DNA of 20,339 nt from a bacterium (GTDB lineage: Bacteria > Chlamydiota > Chlamydiia > Chlamydiales > SM23-39), in NCBI GenBank assembly GCA_021818045.1, contig JAKAFF010000003.1, positions 2,167 to 22,505 of the forward strand, given 5' to 3'. The first letter of the stretch is position 1; each line of letters opens with the position of its first letter. The position numbers and the translations under genes are program-made. Under the pieces are notes generated by a model. It saw only the letters and a list, made by a program, of their open reading frames with translations, did not search any database and was not told the DNA's origin. Of the stretch, positions 13,394 to 20,339 are shown one piece after another.

Positions 13394-14998
13394 ATGACAC
13401 AAAAAATTCTCCTCCTTCCCGATACTGTAATCAATCAAATTGCCGCGGGAGAGGTGGTCGAAAACCCAGCGTCGATTGTCAAAGAGCTTGTGGAAAATAG
13501 CTTAGATGCGGGCGCAAAAGCCATTTCCATAGAGATTTTGTCTGGCGGCCAGCAGTTGATTCGCGTGGAGGATGATGGGAGCGGGATGAGCCCTCAAGAC
13601 GCACTCGCCTGTTTGCAAAGACATGCAACGTCTAAAATTCGGCAAGTAGAGGATCTGCAATCTTTGAGTTCTATGGGATTTCGAGGTGAGGCGATGGCGG
13701 CCATTAGCTCGGTGTCTCAGTTGGAAATTCGCACCTCTGATGCACAGCAAGGCACGCGCGTTATGGTAGAGGGGGGCGCGAATATGCGCTGTGAGCCTTG
13801 CGCACGCAATAGGGGAACAACTGTCGAAGTAAAATCCCTTTTTTTCAATACGCCTGCTCGTAAAAAGTTTCAAAAATCGGCCCATGCCAATGCAGCGCAA
13901 GTAAGTCGTATTGTGAAAGAGCTGGCTTTAGCGCATGCCCCTATTCATTTTTCACTAAAAACACAAGGCTCGCCTGTTTTCGATACAAAAAGCTTCGATA
14001 AAAAGGGGCGCATCGAAGAAATTTTAGGGGCTTACGAACACGAAGTGTCTTTCGAAGATCAAGGCATGCGCCTTTGGGGCCTTGTGGCAGCGCCCAATCA
14101 GGCAATGCCCAATCGCACAGGACAGCACCTATTCGTCAATAAAAGACCTGTGTTCTCGCCTCTGCTCTCTAAGGCAATCAAGGAGGCTTTTGGGACCCGC
14201 ATTGCAGAGCATGCCTACCCTCTTTTTGCCTTGTTCCTCGAGATCGCCCCCGACTGCGTCGACGTCAACGTGCATCCCCAAAAGAAGGAGGTTCGTTTTC
14301 GTGATGAAAGGAACCTATTTTCTTTTATTAAACAGGCCATCGGAACCATTTTTTCCCCGCTGCCGTCTTTCTTGAGTCCCCTGGTATTCACTGAGCCGCA
14401 ATCCTTTGCACCCACCTTCGAGCCCCACTTTTTCTTGGCCCGCGAAACGGCCCCCGAATTGGAGATCGCCTTTCATGGACGCCCCTTAGCCATCATGGGT
14501 CGTTTTTTGTTAGTAGAAAAAGGGGAATGGATTTTAGTGGATCTTGCAGCAGTACATGCACGATTGCTCTTTGAGTCGATGAAATATGAACAAGGACATA
14601 GTCAAACCTTGCTATGGCCCCTAGAGATTGCGTGGGATGGTGAGGAGGAGACCGTTACGGATGCACTATCAAAGCTTGGTATTGAGTCCCGTTTATTGCA
14701 TAAAGTGCTCGTCATCGACGCGCTGCCACCTCACATAGAAGCTGCCGATTTTCCCCATTTTTTATCCATGTGGCAAGAAAACAAAGATCTCAGCTGGCTT
14801 TGCGTCCAATATTGCAAAAAAAGCACCAAAAAGTATTCCTTAGATGAAGCCGCGATGCTATGGCAACACTTACAAAAATGTCGCGATCCTCTATACGATC
14901 CGCTGGGCCGGCGTATGTGGGTGTCGCTGAAAGTAGACCAATTGCAACAGATCTTGGAAAAGTATGGATCGAATCCAAAAGTTGATGCAGCAACTTAA
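13394..14998 (+). CDS. mutL: DNA mismatch repair protein MutL, endonuclease motifs degenerate
   Basis: 534 residues from ATG 13394; a GTG at 13379 would add five. The GHKL ATPase signatures are intact: 'INQIAAGEVVENPASIVKEL', 'ENSLDAGA', 'EDDGSGM', 'GFRGEAMAAISSV' and 'RGTTVEVKSLFFNTPARKKF'. MutL couples mismatch recognition by MutS to strand removal. The C-terminal dimerisation region is present, but the DQHAxxERxxYE endonuclease motif reads DLAAVHARLLFE and the CPHGRP-like site reads DPLGRR, so the metal-dependent nicking site looks lost. The protein is somewhat shorter than the usual 600 or so residues. It overlaps the peptidase gene by 35 nt, and with the sensor kinase forms a plus-strand series. 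Confidence 0.93.
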   Translation: MTQKILLLPDTVINQIAAGEVVENPASIVKELVENSLDAGAKAISIEILSGGQQLIRVEDDGSGMSPQDALACLQRHATSKIRQVEDLQSLSSMGFRGEAMAAISSVSQLEIRTSDAQQGTRVMVEGGANMRCEPCARNRGTTVEVKSLFFNTPARKKFQKSAHANAAQVSRIVKELALAHAPIHFSLKTQGSPVFDTKSFDKKGRIEEILGAYEHEVSFEDQGMRLWGLVAAPNQAMPNRTGQHLFVNKRPVFSPLLSKAIKEAFGTRIAEHAYPLFALFLEIAPDCVDVNVHPQKKEVRFRDERNLFSFIKQAIGTIFSPLPSFLSPLVFTEPQSFAPTFEPHFFLARETAPELEIAFHGRPLAIMGRFLLVEKGEWILVDLAAVHARLLFESMKYEQGHSQTLLWPLEIAWDGEEETVTDALSKLGIESRLLHKVLVIDALPPHIEAADFPHFLSMWQENKDLSWLCVQYCKKSTKKYSLDEAAMLWQHLQKCRDPLYDPLGRRMWVSLKVDQLQQILEKYGSNPKVDAAT

Positions 14999-15977
14999 TA
15001 CCCCTTATCTGGTGGAACAAACAGATGACCTATATTATCTGACGGGCTTGAACCTATCTAAGGGTCGCCTATTTGTCTCATCTAGTGAGGTGTGCCTCTT
15101 CGTCGATGGCCGCTATTTTGCATTCGCAAAACGACAATTTTCCCATCCAGTATTCATGTGGGAGGAGCAAAAAGCCTATTTTGCAAAGCAAAGTACCATC
15201 GGATTTGATGGCGCATCTACCACATACGATGCCTATTTAACCTTGCAAAAAGAGTTGCCCCATATCACTTGGGTCACAAGTCCAAGCCCCGTCAAAATGC
15301 TGCGCTTAGTGAAAGATGCATCGGAAATTGCAATCTTAAAGAAAAGTGCAAAGATCACATGGGCAGGCTACCAAGAGATCGTGCGCCGCCTACGCGTAGG
15401 GGTTAGCGAAGAGGAGATCGCGCTTGATTTTGAAATCTACTGCCGCAAAAATGGCGCCTCCAGATTGTCTTTCGACCCCATCATCGCCTTCGGCGAAAAT
15501 AGCGCCTATCCCCACCATCGAGCAGGAAAGACTCGCTTGGAACAAGACCAGATCGTGTTAATTGACATTGGGGCTGTCGTCGATCATTATAGCGCGGACA
15601 TGACTCGCATGGTCCACTTTGGGACCATAGATCCACAGCTGCTACACTTCGAACAGATTGTGCAACAAGCCCAACAAAAAGCCATTAGCCAGGTAAGGCC
15701 CGGGCTCAACATTCGAGAGCTCGACCGCATCGTAAGAGAGGAGTTCGATCGGGCCCATGTAAAGCAGCTTTACACGCATAGCTTGGGCCACGGTATTGGC
15801 CTTGAAACACACGAGTATCCTCGCATCCGCATCGATGGGGATGATCTCGTGTTGCAGCCAGGCATGGTGTTCACCATCGAGCCTGGGTTGTATCAGCCAG
15901 GTCTTGGAGGCATCCGCATTGAGGATATGGTGCTCGTTACGGCAACGGGTTATGAAAATTTCTTTGCGCCAGGATAG
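14964..15977 (+). CDS. pepP: M24-family Xaa-Pro-type aminopeptidase
   Basis: 337 residues from ATG 14964; an alternative ATG is at 14985. The first 120 residues or so form the creatinase-like N-domain ('DDLYYLTGLNLSKGRLFV'). The rest is the pita-bread catalytic domain, with all five expected metal ligands: Asp201 and Asp212 in 'DIGAVVDHYSADMTRM', His276 in 'HSLGHGIGLETHE', Glu306 in FTIEPGLY and Glu320 in GGIRIEDMV. Such cytosolic enzymes bind two divalent metals and remove N-terminal residues from, or cleave, peptides with proline in the second position. PepP and PepQ-like dipeptidases share these motifs; the length suits short PepP/YpdF-type enzymes, so the symbol is tentative. It overlaps the end of mutL by 35 nt and precedes the sensor kinase by 21 nt. 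Confidence 0.88.
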   Translation: MDRIQKLMQQLNTPYLVEQTDDLYYLTGLNLSKGRLFVSSSEVCLFVDGRYFAFAKRQFSHPVFMWEEQKAYFAKQSTIGFDGASTTYDAYLTLQKELPHITWVTSPSPVKMLRLVKDASEIAILKKSAKITWAGYQEIVRRLRVGVSEEEIALDFEIYCRKNGASRLSFDPIIAFGENSAYPHHRAGKTRLEQDQIVLIDIGAVVDHYSADMTRMVHFGTIDPQLLHFEQIVQQAQQKAISQVRPGLNIRELDRIVREEFDRAHVKQLYTHSLGHGIGLETHEYPRIRIDGDDLVLQPGMVFTIEPGLYQPGLGGIRIEDMVLVTATGYENFFAPG

Positions 15978-15998
15978 AAAACAGATTATCTTGCAGAT

Positions 15999-17750
15999 AT
16001 GCTTGGATTTCGAAAAAAGATTCTCCTTTTCGATATTTTACTTGTGGTCCTGATTTTAGCCTGTCTCGTTCCTCTGGCAGGACTGACGGTCCATCAGATT
16101 GTGCAAAGATCGCTATCTCAGAGAGCAAAAGTATTAATTACCCACTTACAACGCACCTCAAACACGGAAGAGCTGATTGCATTTATCGAGAAAAGCCCTG
16201 AATTTGCGCTCCAACCGCTCTCTTTATTGGATGCAACGGGAACCTCTCTATACTCGTCGCTTCCCATAGAAATGCAAGCCACCGACTTGGAAATCCAAGC
16301 GGCGCTGCAAAAAGGGCAGGGCTTTGCAGAGCGGTCGATCGCAGATGGAGGCGGGCCTGTTTATTGTGTAGCCACCCGGTTTACCCTGCAAGGAAAGACT
16401 TATATTCTCGATCTACTGTTTCAAGGCTCTGAGATCAACCAACTGAAATTCGATTTTGAACTCGCAATTGTAGGATTGACCATTTTATTGCTCATCGTGT
16501 CTGGGATCTTCCACACATTTGTCGTGCAAAAAATCACAAGCCCTATTCAACAGGTCATTGATTGCATCCGTCCTTATAAAGAGGGAAAAGAGGAGCTGCT
16601 GCCCAAGATCGTGTTAAAAAAGGAGATGCAAGGGGGGGAATTTAGCAAGCTTGTCCATATCCTCAATTCCTTGACTGAAAGAATTCAAAGTCAAATCGAC
16701 CGACTGACTCGGCAACAAAATGAAACGCGAGAGATTTTAGAATCGATCAATGAGGGGATTATTGCAGTTGATGCGAGCGCAAAAGTCACATTTGCCAATC
16801 AAGTGGCCTATCAAATGCTTGCCGTTGAGCAAGCTTCTTTGGTAGGGCTTCCATTAAATGCTACAAAATCTGCAAGCACGGAGCTTGTGCAAAAATGCCA
16901 CGAACTCCTTTTGCATGCACTGCAACTTTCCGAGCCCAATATGCACACTTGGGCGCAAAAAGGGCCTCTCTATTTTCATCTGATTGCAGCACCATTGACC
17001 CATCAACATGGGGCACTTCTCGTGCTACAAGACAAAACCTCTGATTTTAAGATGGTTGAGATGGGAAAAGACTTTATCGCCAATGCATCGCATGAGTTGC
17101 GAACGCCGATTACGATCATACGGGGCTTTGCTGAGACGCTGCAAGATTTGCCAGACCTGTCTCAAGCGATGCTTAAAGAGATTACGGATAAGATCGTGAA
17201 AACCTGTGGACGCTTAGATAAACTCGTGCGTAGTTTATTGACGCTTGCGGATATTGAAAACTTATCGGAGGAGCGTCTGCAGCCCGTCGATTTGCAGGTT
17301 ATTGTAGAAAATTGCAAACATCTCTTTTTAGCTGCGCATCCGGATGTGCAATTGCACATCCGCAGCTCTATGACCCGAGTACCCATTCTAGCAGATGCAG
17401 ATCTGATCGAGCTGGCAATTTTGAATTTACTAGAAAATGCGCTGCGATACTCCCAGCCTCCGGCGAAGATTGACATAGAGATGCGCCAAGAAAATGGAGA
17501 AATTCAGCTTTGCGTACAAGATCAGGGCATCGGTATCGCAGAAGCAGACTTGCCTCGTATTTTTGACCGATTTTACACAGTCGACAAAGCGCGTTCTCGC
17601 AAATCAGGGGGGACAGGGCTCGGTCTTTCGATCGTCAAAACGATTATCGAAAAACATCGCGGTCATGTGAGTGTCGCATCACAATTGCACAAGGGCTCCA
17701 CATTTATTTTAGCGTTTCCGTCGAAGGCAGATGCGCTACTCGTGAGATAG
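15999..17750 (+). CDS. PhoR-like membrane sensor histidine kinase
   Basis: 583 residues. Transmembrane helices near 8-30 and 154-176 bracket an extracytoplasmic sensor of about 120 residues. A HAMP region, a PAS domain ('ILESINEGIIAVDASAKVTF', from about 247), HisKA and HATPase domains follow. The phosphoacceptor is His365 in 'FIANASHELRTPITIIRGF'; the N box is NLLENALRYS near 475, G1 is DQGIGI near 508 and G2 is GGTGLGLSIV near 537. The order resembles PhoR/WalK-type kinases that phosphorylate an OmpR-family regulator; the signal is unknown. No response regulator is in the window, so it is an orphan here. The start has no clear Shine-Dalgarno, which fits coupling to the peptidase gene 21 nt upstream. 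Its 3' end overlaps fumC tail to tail by 15 bp. Confidence 0.92.
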   Translation: MLGFRKKILLFDILLVVLILACLVPLAGLTVHQIVQRSLSQRAKVLITHLQRTSNTEELIAFIEKSPEFALQPLSLLDATGTSLYSSLPIEMQATDLEIQAALQKGQGFAERSIADGGGPVYCVATRFTLQGKTYILDLLFQGSEINQLKFDFELAIVGLTILLLIVSGIFHTFVVQKITSPIQQVIDCIRPYKEGKEELLPKIVLKKEMQGGEFSKLVHILNSLTERIQSQIDRLTRQQNETREILESINEGIIAVDASAKVTFANQVAYQMLAVEQASLVGLPLNATKSASTELVQKCHELLLHALQLSEPNMHTWAQKGPLYFHLIAAPLTHQHGALLVLQDKTSDFKMVEMGKDFIANASHELRTPITIIRGFAETLQDLPDLSQAMLKEITDKIVKTCGRLDKLVRSLLTLADIENLSEERLQPVDLQVIVENCKHLFLAAHPDVQLHIRSSMTRVPILADADLIELAILNLLENALRYSQPPAKIDIEMRQENGEIQLCVQDQGIGIAEADLPRIFDRFYTVDKARSRKSGGTGLGLSIVKTIIEKHRGHVSVASQLHKGSTFILAFPSKADALLVR

Positions 17751-19127
17751 AGTCATTTTTGCAGGGTTTACGAGGCGATCGAACTGTTTGCCCGAAAGGT
17801 ATTTCAACTTAAGGCATGCTGCGCGCAGCGTGATCCCTTCTTTAAATGCAAGATGGGCAATGTTGGCGCTCTTATCATACCCGATGGTGGGACTCAGTGC
17901 GGTAACTAGCATCAAAGAGTGTTCTACATATTGCTGTATTTTTTTGCGATTTACCTTTAATCCGACGACGCAATACTTTGCAAAACTACATGCTGCATCT
18001 TTCAAAAGAGTGATGGATTGCAACAAATTAAAAATCATTAATGGCTTGAATACATTGAGTTCGAAATTCCCTTGAGAGCCGGCAAAGCTGATCGCTGCAT
18101 CATTGCCCATGACTTGAATGGCGACCATCGTCAAAGCTTCTGCCTGTGTGGGGTTGACCTTGCCTGGCATAATGGAGGATCCTGGTTCATTTTCTGGCAA
18201 AATCAGCTCGCATAGCCCGCATCTAGGACCAGACCCAAGCCACCGGATATCGTTGGCAATTTTCATCAAAGATCCGGCAAGCGTTTTCAGGGCGCCGCTT
18301 GCGTAGACCACCTCATCATGAGCCGAAAGGGCAGCAAATTTATTGGGGTGAGAACGGAAGGCTACGCCCGTTAGCTCTCCAATTTTTGTTGCTACTTTTT
18401 CGCCAAAATGAGGAGGAGCGTTGAGTCCGGTGCCGACTGCAGTGCCGCCGATTGCCAGATCATATAATCCATCAAATGCTTGCTGAATGCGATCGATATC
18501 CCGCTGCAAGAGGGCTACGTAGCCGGAGATCTCCTGGGACAAAGTGAGAGGCACGGCATCTTGCAAGTGGGTGCGCCCGATTTTCACAATGCCCTTAAAC
18601 TCTTTTTGCTTTTTTTCAAGGGCGCGTTTTAACCCTTGCAATGCCTTAACTAACTCAATGCCCTCCAAGACTCCAGCGATATGCATAGCTGTGGGGAAGG
18701 TGTCATTTGACGATTGCGACATATTCACATCGTCGTTCGGGTGGATAGGTGTCTTGGTGCCTAATTTTCCACCTGCAATCTCGATCGCGCGATTCGAGAT
18801 CACTTCATTTACGTTCATATTTGTTTGAGTGCCGCTACCTGTCTGCCAAATGCTCAAGGGAAAATGGGCATTCCATTTTCCTGCAATCACCTCATCTGCT
18901 GCTTGGATCATCCATTTTGCTTTTTGCGCATCTAGCCGCCCCAAGTCTTTGTTGACCCAGGCGCAGGCTTTTTTGAGGATGCCGAATGCCCGAATCAATT
19001 CTGGAGGCATGGCCTCTAAACCGATGGCGAAGTGATGTAAAGCTCGCTTGGTTTGTGCCCCATAGTATGCGTGACTGGGGACATTTACTGTGCCTAAACT
19101 GTCGGACTCTTTACGAAATCGAACCAT
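17736..19127 (-). CDS. fumC: Class II fumarate hydratase
   Basis: 463 residues from ATG 19127. An upstream TTG at 19163 would add 12 residues ('MYSNSHLCIRKD') with no family resemblance; MVRFRKESDSLGTVNVP begins as fumarases do. Family signatures are complete: 'QTGSGTQTNMNVNEVI', 'NDDVNMSQSSNDTFPTAMH', GRTHLQDAVPLT with His187, and the signature loop GSSIMPGKVNPTQ with Ser318. The enzyme interconverts fumarate and malate in the TCA cycle as a cytosolic homotetramer. Its 3' end overlaps the sensor kinase gene by 15 bp in convergent orientation, so the two transcripts probably form an antisense overlap. A GTATACACAA motif at 19136-19145 lies in its leader, next to the dispersed repeat at 19174. 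Confidence 0.95.
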   Translation of the reverse strand: MVRFRKESDSLGTVNVPSHAYYGAQTKRALHHFAIGLEAMPPELIRAFGILKKACAWVNKDLGRLDAQKAKWMIQAADEVIAGKWNAHFPLSIWQTGSGTQTNMNVNEVISNRAIEIAGGKLGTKTPIHPNDDVNMSQSSNDTFPTAMHIAGVLEGIELVKALQGLKRALEKKQKEFKGIVKIGRTHLQDAVPLTLSQEISGYVALLQRDIDRIQQAFDGLYDLAIGGTAVGTGLNAPPHFGEKVATKIGELTGVAFRSHPNKFAALSAHDEVVYASGALKTLAGSLMKIANDIRWLGSGPRCGLCELILPENEPGSSIMPGKVNPTQAEALTMVAIQVMGNDAAISFAGSQGNFELNVFKPLMIFNLLQSITLLKDAACSFAKYCVVGLKVNRKKIQQYVEHSLMLVTALSPTIGYDKSANIAHLAFKEGITLRAACLKLKYLSGKQFDRLVNPAKMTLSHE

Positions 19128-19173
19128 ATCCTTGCGTATACACAAGTGCGAGTTCGAATACAATAGACTACTG

Positions 19174-19232
19174 TATACACAAATGAGTTCAAAAGTTGGA
19201 TTTTCGGCTGCGCATTAAATTTCTTGTGCATA
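19174..19232. repeat. Partial copy of the palindromic MITE-like element
   Basis: Bases 19174-19213 are identical over 40 nt to the reverse complement of the right half of the element at about 1900-1939. After a shortened middle, the sequence resumes with TTGTGCATA and CTTAAATTT, resembling the right boundary of the first copy (TTGTGTATA then CTTAAATTT). This looks like the same element with an internal deletion. It lies in the gap between fumC and the small exported protein. The remaining right edge (TTGTGC, 16 nt, TATACC) could serve as a weak promoter for the plus-strand gene. Confidence 0.8.
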
Positions 19233-19250
19233 AACTTAAATTTTTTATAC

Positions 19251-19286
19251 CATCCCCTTTTCTGAAAATTTTAGGGGGATGTTTTT
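19251..19286 (+). promoter_or_regulatory. Stem-loop covering the ribosome site of the small exported protein gene
   Basis: CATCCCC (19251-19257) can pair with GGGGATG (19275-19281). The right arm contains the only Shine-Dalgarno-like sequence (AGGGGGA) for ATG 19287, and five T follow the stem directly before the ATG. If the left arm is transcribed, the hairpin would hide the ribosome site, or act as a weak attenuator. Confidence 0.45.
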
Positions 19287-19583
19287 ATGAAATCACTACT
19301 TATGTGCTGTTTTGCAATTTCTTGTCTGGCATCTACTGAGAACACAAGTGAGAAATTCTACGTTGACCCCGAACAAGTATATGTTGGGAACGAAGGCATT
19401 CTCATCAATCTCCTCGGAAATCTCTATCCAGTAAATGGGCTTTTTAGAAATTCTCGAGGCTTGCATGTAATGGTAAATGAAATCATGGATGAGAGAATTG
19501 GGTATACCTGCCCCTTGGGACACCCTTCTTTAGATGGTAGTGGGATGTGCTCTAATTCAGACTGTCCGTTCAGAAAAAGATAG
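19287..19583 (+). CDS. Small exported protein with C-terminal zinc-ribbon-like Cys/His motif
   Basis: 98 residues. The N-terminus 'MKSLLMCCFAISCLAS' is a signal peptide; the second Cys cluster (AISC) could be a lipobox. The C-terminus 'YTCPLGHPSLDGSGMCSNSD' then CPF carries a C-P-x-G-H and C-x4-C pattern that could bind zinc or form disulfides in an oxidising compartment. I do not recognise the family. ATG 19287 lies about 8 nt after AGGGGGA, which sits in a potential hairpin. It is 2 nt upstream of the next lipoprotein gene and probably co-transcribed with it. Confidence 0.65.
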   Translation: MKSLLMCCFAISCLASTENTSEKFYVDPEQVYVGNEGILINLLGNLYPVNGLFRNSRGLHVMVNEIMDERIGYTCPLGHPSLDGSGMCSNSDCPFRKR

Positions 19584-19585
19584 CC

Positions 19586-20339
19586 ATGCGCAAAAAACTG
19601 ATTGTTATATCCGCCCTTCTTATTGTTCTGGTGGGCGGATGTTTCTCTGCTAAAAAAGAGACAAAGGAATTGCAAGCTGTTTTTCGATCGCTTTCTCCCA
19701 ATGAAATAGCTGTTCTAGAAACTTTCTTTCGAACGCTCTTAAGTGAATCTCAAGGCGGATACGTTCTTTACGGAAATAAACCAAGCTGCATTGAAGGTTT
19801 TGCCAATCGTGAAGAGGGCGGCCTTTTTCTCGCTAAATGGCTACACATTTTTACAATAAAACTTAAGGAAGGAGCTCTGCTCTGGCAAAAACTCGACCTG
19901 AATAAATATTGTAAAAATTATGCTATAATTGTTTATGACAAACCTGTAGATGAATGGCGTCATTTTCTCCTTGTCAATAAGCGTGAGTTATTACGTGTCA
20001 TCGAGAGCAATTTGTCCCTCTTTCAATACGTGCTGGGACCTAAAGTCACTCCTAGTGACTTGTTAGCTCAACTGGTCAATTCCAATGGAAATTTTGACTC
20101 TGTGATCAATTATGATAGAGTTTTGACAGGGATCCTGTTAGGGTATGGAACTCAAAATTCTTTGCATGGAACACGATTAGAAAACATATCTCTCAGTGCC
20201 TCAATGCCTACATTTGGATTTCAGTCGCTAGAAGAAGAGTCGTCTTGGTTGCAAAAAGACCATTTTGTTTCTATTGAAAAAAGTGAGACGGAAGTCCCCA
20301 TGCTTCCTTGGTTCGGCTGCTGCCAGTCTAAGGAAACAA
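19586..20339 (+). CDS. Putative lipoprotein of unknown function, C-terminus outside the window
   Basis: The frame is open from ATG 19586 to the window end (251 codons, no stop), so the protein is at least 251 residues long. The start 'MRKKLIVISALLIVLVGGC' is a clear lipoprotein signal with lipobox VGGC, Cys19 being the expected lipidated residue. The mature part is soluble, with 'LSPNEIAVLETFFRTLLSES' and 'YGNKPSCIEGFANREEGG'. I recognise no family. It follows the small exported protein gene by 2 nt, so both were probably made from one transcript. Membrane anchoring in the periplasm or at the outer membrane is inferred from the signal. Confidence 0.75.
   Translation, partial: MRKKLIVISALLIVLVGGCFSAKKETKELQAVFRSLSPNEIAVLETFFRTLLSESQGGYVLYGNKPSCIEGFANREEGGLFLAKWLHIFTIKLKEGALLWQKLDLNKYCKNYAIIVYDKPVDEWRHFLLVNKRELLRVIESNLSLFQYVLGPKVTPSDLLAQLVNSNGNFDSVINYDRVLTGILLGYGTQNSLHGTRLENISLSASMPTFGFQSLEEESSWLQKDHFVSIEKSETEVPMLPWFGCCQSKET

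Noticed and set aside
15999..17750. Naming the sensor kinase phoR
   Set aside because: The domain order is PhoR-like, but there is no adjacent phoB or phosphate-transport gene, so the signal and symbol are not supported.
19128..19163. N-terminal extension of fumC from a TTG codon
   Set aside because: The extra 12 residues have no family resemblance, and the ATG at 19127 begins the conserved sequence.
1..20339. tRNA/rRNA genes, CRISPR arrays, integrase or transposase genes
   Set aside because: I looked for cloverleaf-like patterns, regular short repeats with spacers and recombinase motifs, and saw none. A covariance-model scan would be needed to exclude tRNAs fully.

Overview
The window looks like part of a chromosome from the phylum Chlamydiae, most likely an environmental (Parachlamydiales-type) lineage. 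The pointers are a MOMP-like outer-membrane protein with a 'YVGNPADP' N-terminus, an RsbU-type SpoIIE phosphatase, a tiny Lys/Arg-rich histone-like protein, and several genes of the kind used to manipulate a eukaryotic host. The genus cannot be fixed from sequence reading alone.

Layout. At the left edge a SpoU/TrmH-family RNA methyltransferase (1-246, minus, cut by the window edge) is divergent from rsbU (258-1844). An accessory segment follows, from about 1.8 to 11.4 kb. It holds a 616-residue protein with a eukaryote-type HECT ubiquitin-ligase domain and Inc-like hydrophobic segments (1995-3845); a 50-residue basic protein (3937-4089); a relic of the 3' end of a Fic gene that now carries a transcription terminator (4092-4200); a very large exported RHS/YD-repeat protein with an unassigned C-terminal domain (4264-9459); a tandem pair of near-identical lipoproteins (9446-10646) that sit where immunity genes usually sit; and a Fic-domain protein (10652-11374, minus). 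Fic is the last gene of a tightly overlapping minus-strand series: MOMP-like protein, CCA/poly(A) nucleotidyltransferase, Fic.

The right part is mostly housekeeping: mutL (13394-14998), an M24 Xaa-Pro-type aminopeptidase (14964-15977) and a PhoR-like sensor kinase (15999-17750) on the plus strand, with fumC converging from the minus strand (17736-19127). At the right edge are two small exported proteins: a zinc-ribbon-like one and a lipoprotein that runs off the window.

Signs of rearrangement cluster in the accessory segment. The last 38 nt of rsbU plus 3 nt downstream recur as a perfect 41-bp direct repeat that begins at the base after the HECT stop codon. A palindromic MITE-like element lies at 1853-1939, has a partial copy at 19174-19232, and has lone end-like motifs elsewhere. 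Two roughly 91%-identical Fic 3' segments flank the RHS/lipoprotein module in direct orientation. The lipoprotein pair shows a gene-conversion-like 3' block.

The most interesting objects are the HECT protein, which keeps its catalytic Cys and would need host ubiquitin and E2; the RHS protein with its coupled lipoprotein pair; and the Fic protein, whose inhibitory-motif Glu position appears to be His. No tRNA, rRNA, CRISPR array, integrase or transposase gene was seen. No gene-free stretch exceeds about 160 nt.
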